A DNA stretch of 11,063 nt. It comes from an uncultured Chloroflexota bacterium. GTDB taxonomy: Bacteria > Chloroflexota > Anaerolineae > Aggregatilineales > Phototrophicaceae. A program made the translations under genes and the position numbers. The DNA lies in assembly GCA_937974245.1 (NCBI GenBank), contig CALJKV010000018.1, positions 1-11,063 of the forward strand, given 5' to 3'. Below, piece by piece: positions 7,777 through 11,063 of this stretch (the stretch's first letter is position 1; every line of letters starts with the position of its first letter). The notes beneath the pieces are model-generated. The model had not been told where the DNA came from. It saw only the letters and a program-made list of their open reading frames with translations, and did not search any database.

Positions 7777-8037
7777 ATGTTCCAGGCTGGTTTGACGACT
7801 GATGCGCTGCGCGACTGCCTGGCCGCCACCGTCCCCGTTGACCTGCTGGGGATGCGCCTCCTGGAGGCGTGTCCCCAACCGGGACTGTATCCTCCCAATC
7901 TGCCGCGCGAGACGCTCAAAGAAGCCGTCTCGGAGATCGTGGAGTACACCGGGCGCTGTACGGCGGCAGCCCGGCGCTTGAGCCACCTCGCGCCGATCCC
8001 CCTGACGACACTCACTATTCTGGAGTTTGGCCTGTGA
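7777..8037 (+). CDS. Small protein of unknown function in PRTRC-like cassette
   Basis: I do not recognise this 86-residue protein. It starts at ATG 7777, four bases after the stop of protein C, with AAGGGG at 7763-7768 as ribosome binding site. Its TGA shares one base with the next ATG (TGATG), so translation is probably coupled. The sequence is helix-rich, with two Cys (about residues 14 and 32), and ends with a Leu/Ile/Thr-rich stretch PIPLTTLTILEFGL. An earlier in-frame ATG at 7723 lies within protein C and has no ribosome binding site. The tight packing between proteins C and B suggests a part in the same process. Confidence 0.7.
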   Translation: MFQAGLTTDALRDCLAATVPVDLLGMRLLEACPQPGLYPPNLPRETLKEAVSEIVEYTGRCTAAARRLSHLAPIPLTTLTILEFGL

Positions 8038-8876
8038 TGAACGATCTACTGCAAACCCATGCGCTGCTGGTTGCCGGGCTGCGGGCGGATCCGCTGCTTG
8101 CCCTGGCGAGTGTCGTCTGCTGGCTTGACCCGCTCTGGGGGGATGAGGAGGATGAGTGGGATCTGCCACAGGATGAGGATGGCACGCTGGCGGTTGCGCT
8201 GCGGGTGACACGCCAGGCCTTCCCCGATGTCTACGCGCAGGCGGTGGAGGCCGTCCGGCGCGGCGCGTCTTACGCGGAACTCGACCGGTTGATCTGCGGG
8301 GCGATCACCGGGCGCGGCATCCCGCTGGATGACCTCGAATGGATCGGTTTCGGCATCCCCATGCCTGCCTATGGCGTAGTATTGGACGATCCCGACTTCT
8401 ACGCCGCGCATCCCGACACGATCCCGGTCTTACAGTGCTTCGGCATCACGCCCGAACCGAACCCGTATCACGTTGACGTGCCGGACTGCGCCTATACCGC
8501 CGGGAAGCTGATCGCCGCCGACTTGCACAAGCACGCCGATGCCCGCTGGCGGCAGGTCGCCTGGTTGCTGGGCTGGCTGTTCGCGTGTACCGGCAACAGT
8601 TCGGTGGACTATTCCTATGAAGAACACAGTGAATTTCAGCCGCTCTCGTGGGACGCCGATGACCTGGCCTTCGCCGTCGAGATCATCCAGGAAGCGGAAA
8701 CCATCCTGGCCGACGCGCTGGCCGGGCTGGCGTCCCTCAGCAGCCGCCCCGACCTGCTGCAGGTCCTTCAGCACAACGTCCAACGCATCTACAAGGCACT
8801 TGAAAAGATGAAAGGGAAACCCCATGAACCTCACATCCGACTGGCATGGCCGCACCTTGCAGGCGGCACTGAATGA
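8037..8876 (+). CDS. Unknown protein of PRTRC-like cassette
   Basis: This 279-residue protein has no motif I can name. The N-terminal 30 residues are helical (LLQTHALLVAGLRADPLLALASVV), followed by an acidic patch (WGDEEDEWDLPQDEDG, about 34-49). The middle carries conserved-looking DLEWIGFGIPMPAYGVVLDDPDFY. A hydrophobic stretch around WLLGWLFACTG is too short and mixed for a clear membrane segment. The C-terminal part is helical and lysine-rich. It could take the place of PRTRC protein F, which has no strong signature, but that is position-based inference. The ATG is chosen for the TGATG overlap with the preceding gene and GGAG at 8022-8025. Its last 53 bases overlap the start of protein B, unusually long for this operon. 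Confidence 0.7.
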   Translation: MNDLLQTHALLVAGLRADPLLALASVVCWLDPLWGDEEDEWDLPQDEDGTLAVALRVTRQAFPDVYAQAVEAVRRGASYAELDRLICGAITGRGIPLDDLEWIGFGIPMPAYGVVLDDPDFYAAHPDTIPVLQCFGITPEPNPYHVDVPDCAYTAGKLIAADLHKHADARWRQVAWLLGWLFACTGNSSVDYSYEEHSEFQPLSWDADDLAFAVEIIQEAETILADALAGLASLSSRPDLLQVLQHNVQRIYKALEKMKGKPHEPHIRLAWPHLAGGTE

Positions 8877-9528
8877 ACAGCCGAGTCTCTCGCTGGATTT
8901 CTACTCGTATGGCGTGCTGCTGCGCAAACGCGAGGGGGATGCCCTCACGGAATATGCAGTAGATCCGGCGCAGGTGGCGGTCGCGCTGGCGGCGCGGGTC
9001 ACGTTTGACACCGGACTGCTCTCTGGTGACACCCTGCTCGTCCGGCAGGAAGGCGTCAAAAAGACCGTTGTCGAATACCGGAAGGCGCAGCACACCGGCG
9101 TCTACCTCGATGGCTCGGAAACTGCCCTGCGCGTGCCGCTGCCCGGATTGGTGTTGATCCGCACCACCAGCGAGGAGCGCAGCCCGTCTTACACGGTCTA
9201 TGCCGTCAAACGCCGTCCGGTATCACTGGATACTGCCCTGTTCCACGCGCCGCTGCCCAACATCTTCTCCGGCGGAAGCATCTGCTGGGGCAGTGTGTCC
9301 CGCGTGTCGGACGCGGCGCTGGGGGGCGCATTGCTGGCCGAAGACTGGGATATCCTGCTGGGTTCATCTTTTGGCGACCACGCGGTCAGCGGGAAATCCC
9401 GTTCCCATAAGGATGACATCCGTCAGAAGCTGATCGAACTGGAAGCAAAGAAAGCCCGGCGTTACCCGACCGCCGACCTCATTCCCGCGAGAAAGACCCT
9501 GGCACAGGTGATCGGAGATGCCTCATGA
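8824..9528 (+). CDS. PRTRC system protein B, E2-like (Prok-E2 family D)
   Basis: This 234-residue protein is recognised as PRTRC B by its core ALFHAPLPNIFSGGSICWGS (138-157). H141, N146 and C154 lie in the H..PN...G..C.G arrangement of the prokaryotic E2-like family D, where the Cys is thought to correspond to the ubiquitin-carrier cysteine of E2 enzymes. The N-terminal half is strand-rich (SLSLDFYSYGVLLRKREG, then LVRQEGVKKTVVEYR). The C-terminal part has a GKSRSHKDDIRQKLIELEAKKARRY helix-like segment. In the cell it would take an activated modifier from the ThiF partner. ATG 8824 is preceded by GAAAGGG; the ATGA overlap with the ThiF gene at 9525-9528 indicates coupled translation. The role in conjugation is a family prediction. 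Confidence 0.82.
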   Translation: MNLTSDWHGRTLQAALNEQPSLSLDFYSYGVLLRKREGDALTEYAVDPAQVAVALAARVTFDTGLLSGDTLLVRQEGVKKTVVEYRKAQHTGVYLDGSETALRVPLPGLVLIRTTSEERSPSYTVYAVKRRPVSLDTALFHAPLPNIFSGGSICWGSVSRVSDAALGGALLAEDWDILLGSSFGDHAVSGKSRSHKDDIRQKLIELEAKKARRYPTADLIPARKTLAQVIGDAS

Positions 9529-10322
9529 GCGGTGTATTCGACCCGAATATTCACCTCCAGACGATCACGATTGTCGGTGTCGGCGGCACCGGGGCGCAGG
9601 TCGCCCGCATCGCCGGACGCATTGTGTATGACCTGGCGCGGGCGGGGCGGCACACCCCGCAGATCGTGCTGATTGACCCCGACACGGTTGAGGAGAAAAA
9701 CGTCGGACGGCAGTTGTTCGCGCCGTCGGCGTTGGGGATGAACAAGGCGGCGTGGGTCGGGCGGATGCTCAACCTGGCGCTGGGGCTGGCGGTGCGCTGG
9801 ATTCCCGACCATGCCGACCCGGGGCGACACTTCGACCGCTACGGCAGCAATCTGGTCGTGTCCTGCGTGGACAATCACGAAGCGCGGGCAGCGCTCCACA
9901 CCGTGAAAGGCATCCTGATCGGGGCAGGCAACCATGCTGACAGCGGGCAGGTGTGCATCGGCAACTGTGATGACCCCGATCTGATGCGGCACCACCTGGA
10001 TGGGCGTGATGGGAAGTATCCGTACCTGCCGAAGGAAGGGCTGCTCTTCCCTGACCTGCTCGAATCGGAGCCAGCGCCGGAACGTCCTACGCCGGAGCCG
10101 GGAACATCGTGCGCGGAACTCGTCGCCAGTGGGGAACAGCATCTGCTGGTGAATGACCTCATGGCAGCCATCGTCGGGCAGTACCTGTACAAACTGCTGT
10201 ACCGCCAACCGATTACGTCCTTCGTGTCTTACATCAGCGCCGATGACGTGCCAACCGTCCGCAGCCTGCCCATTTGCCGGGAGGAATTGGAGCCGTATTT
10301 ACGGGAGGAATCACCATGTTGA
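9525..10322 (+). CDS. PRTRC system ThiF family protein, E1-like adenylyltransferase
   Basis: This 265-residue E1/ThiF-fold enzyme is expected to adenylate the C-terminal Gly of a small modifier, most likely protein C of this cassette. Visible parts are the nucleotide-binding loop GVGGTG (18-23), D51-P-D53 at the end of the second strand, N59, R62 and Q63 (NVGRQ), K74, and the magnesium-binding D116 in CVDNHEAR. A Cys at 196 in GTSCAEL, followed by EQHLLVND, is a candidate thioester residue as in related E1 enzymes. All core residues are present and length is typical for the PRTRC ThiF family. It overlaps protein B by ATGA upstream and the next gene by 7 bases downstream. Confidence 0.92.
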   Translation: MSGVFDPNIHLQTITIVGVGGTGAQVARIAGRIVYDLARAGRHTPQIVLIDPDTVEEKNVGRQLFAPSALGMNKAAWVGRMLNLALGLAVRWIPDHADPGRHFDRYGSNLVVSCVDNHEARAALHTVKGILIGAGNHADSGQVCIGNCDDPDLMRHHLDGRDGKYPYLPKEGLLFPDLLESEPAPERPTPEPGTSCAELVASGEQHLLVNDLMAAIVGQYLYKLLYRQPITSFVSYISADDVPTVRSLPICREELEPYLREESPC

Positions 10323-10555
10323 AGTGCCAGCGTCAGAACATCCACCACTCCAAGCTGCCGCAACCCGGCGCTACAGGGTACATCTTCGGGCTATCCACCG
10401 TCAATCCGAAACGGAAGTGCATCGTCAGCCACTATCCGTTGTGTGACAATGTGCTGCCTTACAGTGTGGGCATCCATACGGTCTATGTCCGCTTTCTAGA
10501 CAATCACGAGGTCATGCGATTCAGCGGCATCTGGTTTCAGGAGGCGCTGCCATGA
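10316..10555 (+). CDS. Small protein of unknown function downstream of ThiF
   Basis: This 79-residue protein is not recognised. GGAGGA at 10304-10309 is a strong ribosome binding site 6 bases before ATG 10316. The start lies 7 bases inside the ThiF gene, and the stop overlaps the next start as ATGA. The chain has several Cys (residues 4, 35, 43) and a strand-rich C-terminal half (IHTVYVRFLDNHEVMRFSG), suggesting a compact beta fold. A longer in-frame reading from 10274 exists but lacks a ribosome binding site. Overlaps on both sides argue that it is a real, co-translated gene. Confidence 0.72.
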   Translation: MLKCQRQNIHHSKLPQPGATGYIFGLSTVNPKRKCIVSHYPLCDNVLPYSVGIHTVYVRFLDNHEVMRFSGIWFQEALP

Positions 10556-11063
10556 TGCGCCAGCTTTCGTTGTTTCCAATCAATGACGGTGATACAGCGC
10601 CGGATGCCCTCACCCTGCTGCGGAATGGCGCGGCGCTGGTGCTGTCGGTGTCCGGCGGCAAAGACAGCGATGCCATGTCCCATCACTTGCTCGATCTGCG
10701 CCAGGCGGAAGGTTGGCCGGGGGACGTGTTAATGGTTCACGCCGACCTGGGGGCGCGGGTCGAGTGGCAGCAGACACCGGGTTATGTCCGCGACCTCGCC
10801 CAGCGAAAGGGCGTGCCGCTGCATGTTGTCCGCTGGACGCATGGCGACTTGATTGACCGCATCTGGCAGCGATACTACAGTGATCCCGCGCGTCCCTGCT
10901 GGCCGTCCTCTCAAATGCGCTACTGCACTTCCGACCTGAAACGTGGGCCGATTTCCCAGTTCCTGCGTCAGACGTTCCCCTCCGGCAAGGTGGTGTGCGC
11001 GATGGGCTTGCGGGCTGAGTTATATGGAATTAAAACCATTGTCAAGAAGTGCAATGAAATTGG
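10552..11063 (+). CDS. PP-loop phosphoadenosine phosphosulfate reductase-like protein (3' partial, probably interrupted)
   Basis: The N-terminal two thirds of a PAPS-reductase/PP-loop ATP pyrophosphatase family protein are present. SGGKDS at 34-39 binds ATP; VMVHADLGARVEW follows, as is usual, and CWPSSQMRYCTSDLKRGPI (about 118-136) is the typical second block. The family normally continues G(M/L)RAEES; here GLRAE (152-156) is followed at 11020 by unrelated, AT-rich sequence (LYGIKTIVKK), open to the window end. An insertion at or near 11019-11020 is likely. Plasmid and phage copies of this family are mostly of unknown role; some relatives (DndC) act in DNA phosphorothioation, but nothing else of that pathway is in view. 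The ATGA overlap places it in the cassette's transcript. Confidence 0.82.
   Translation, partial: MMRQLSLFPINDGDTAPDALTLLRNGAALVLSVSGGKDSDAMSHHLLDLRQAEGWPGDVLMVHADLGARVEWQQTPGYVRDLAQRKGVPLHVVRWTHGDLIDRIWQRYYSDPARPCWPSSQMRYCTSDLKRGPISQFLRQTFPSGKVVCAMGLRAELYGIKTIVKKCNEI
11020..11063. other. AT-rich sequence breaking the PP-loop gene; possible start of an inserted element
   Basis: From 11020 composition shifts abruptly from GC-rich to AT-rich within the conserved GLRAEES codons. An ATG at 11024 opens another frame reading MELKPLSRSAMKL, which could be the start of a gene of the inserted element. CATTG and CAATG (about 11036-11055) can form a five-pair hairpin. The start does not fit the group II consensus GUGYG, nor an intein, whose first residue would be Cys or Ser. 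Too little is visible to name it. Confidence 0.4.

Larger units (their letters stand above)
1410..10232. repeat. Dispersed 7-mer GTCTTAC (ten copies)
   Basis: GTCTTAC occurs on the + strand at 1410, 3846, 4996, 5116, 8267, 8427, 9186 and 10226, and on the - strand at 5709-5715 and 7511-7517. One or two copies on both strands would be expected in a random sequence of this length. The next base is always G or A. Five copies read as Ser-Tyr (TCT TAC), two as Val-Leu (GTC TTA), one as Arg-Leu-Thr (CGT CTT ACG), one reverse copy as Arg-Lys-Thr, and one spans the stop of the 6822 gene. The word is therefore not explained by one protein motif. TCT and TTA are codons that GC-rich genes usually avoid. 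Confidence 0.6.

Noticed and set aside
5988..11030. The 11-base match AGTTATATGGA near 6004 and again near 11018, at both edges of AT-rich stretches, as a shared element end.
   Set aside because: The copy near 6004 lies within coding sequence of the SUKH gene (Tyr-Asn-Trp codons), flanking bases diverge at once, and several 11-base matches are expected by chance within 11 kb.
11020..11063. Intein at the GLRAE break.
   Set aside because: The inserted reading begins Leu-Tyr-Gly and not Cys or Ser, and no N-terminal splicing block can be seen in the few residues present.
1..11063. CRISPR arrays, tRNA or rRNA genes, strong rho-independent terminators.
   Set aside because: No regularly spaced direct repeats, cloverleaf sequences or GC hairpins with a following T run were found.

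Overview
The window is a GC-rich bacterial accessory region that looks like part of a plasmid, an integrated plasmid or a similar element. It holds a replication and processing helicase, an AEP-type primase and most of a PRTRC (ParB-related, ThiF-related cassette) locus, packed head to tail on the + strand with short overlaps. The host cannot be named from this sequence. A GC-rich, non-proteobacterial lineage such as Chloroflexota is a guess.

Bases 1-5084: a large SF2/SNF2-like helicase gene interrupted by a complete group II intron at 1697-4137. The intron encodes a reverse transcriptase/maturase with an HNH endonuclease and has textbook domains V and VI. Removing it joins G1696 to A4138, gives an exon total divisible by three and rebuilds the conserved helicase motif TGLDL. 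The 5' end of the helicase is also missing. The first ~62 bases are not recognisable helicase code; they fold and resemble the 3' end of a HEARO/IscB omega RNA, and the Walker A motif is absent.

Bases 5081-6001: a primase-polymerase with a C-terminal CHC2-like zinc finger, probably started by CTG in a CTGA overlap with the helicase stop. Bases 5979-6767 (- strand): a markedly AT-richer SUKH (SMI1/KNR4) gene lying against the direction of the operon, probably a later arrival.

Bases 6822-10555: the PRTRC-like cassette. It contains an E-like protein, a 71-residue ubiquitin-like protein C ending in Gly, two unrecognised proteins, the E2-like protein B, the E1-like ThiF protein and a 79-residue unknown. 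Together these look like a prokaryotic ubiquitin-like conjugation set (modifier, E2, E1). The JAB peptidase (PRTRC A) and ParB are not in the window. Bases 10552-11063: a PP-loop PAPS-reductase-like gene whose reading departs from the family at GLRAE, where the sequence turns AT-rich, suggesting another insertion.

Over the whole window the 7-mer GTCTTAC (either strand) appears ten times, in several reading frames and once across a stop codon, far more often than chance would give. The recurring theme is a ubiquitin-like cassette and replication genes broken at conserved motifs by mobile elements.
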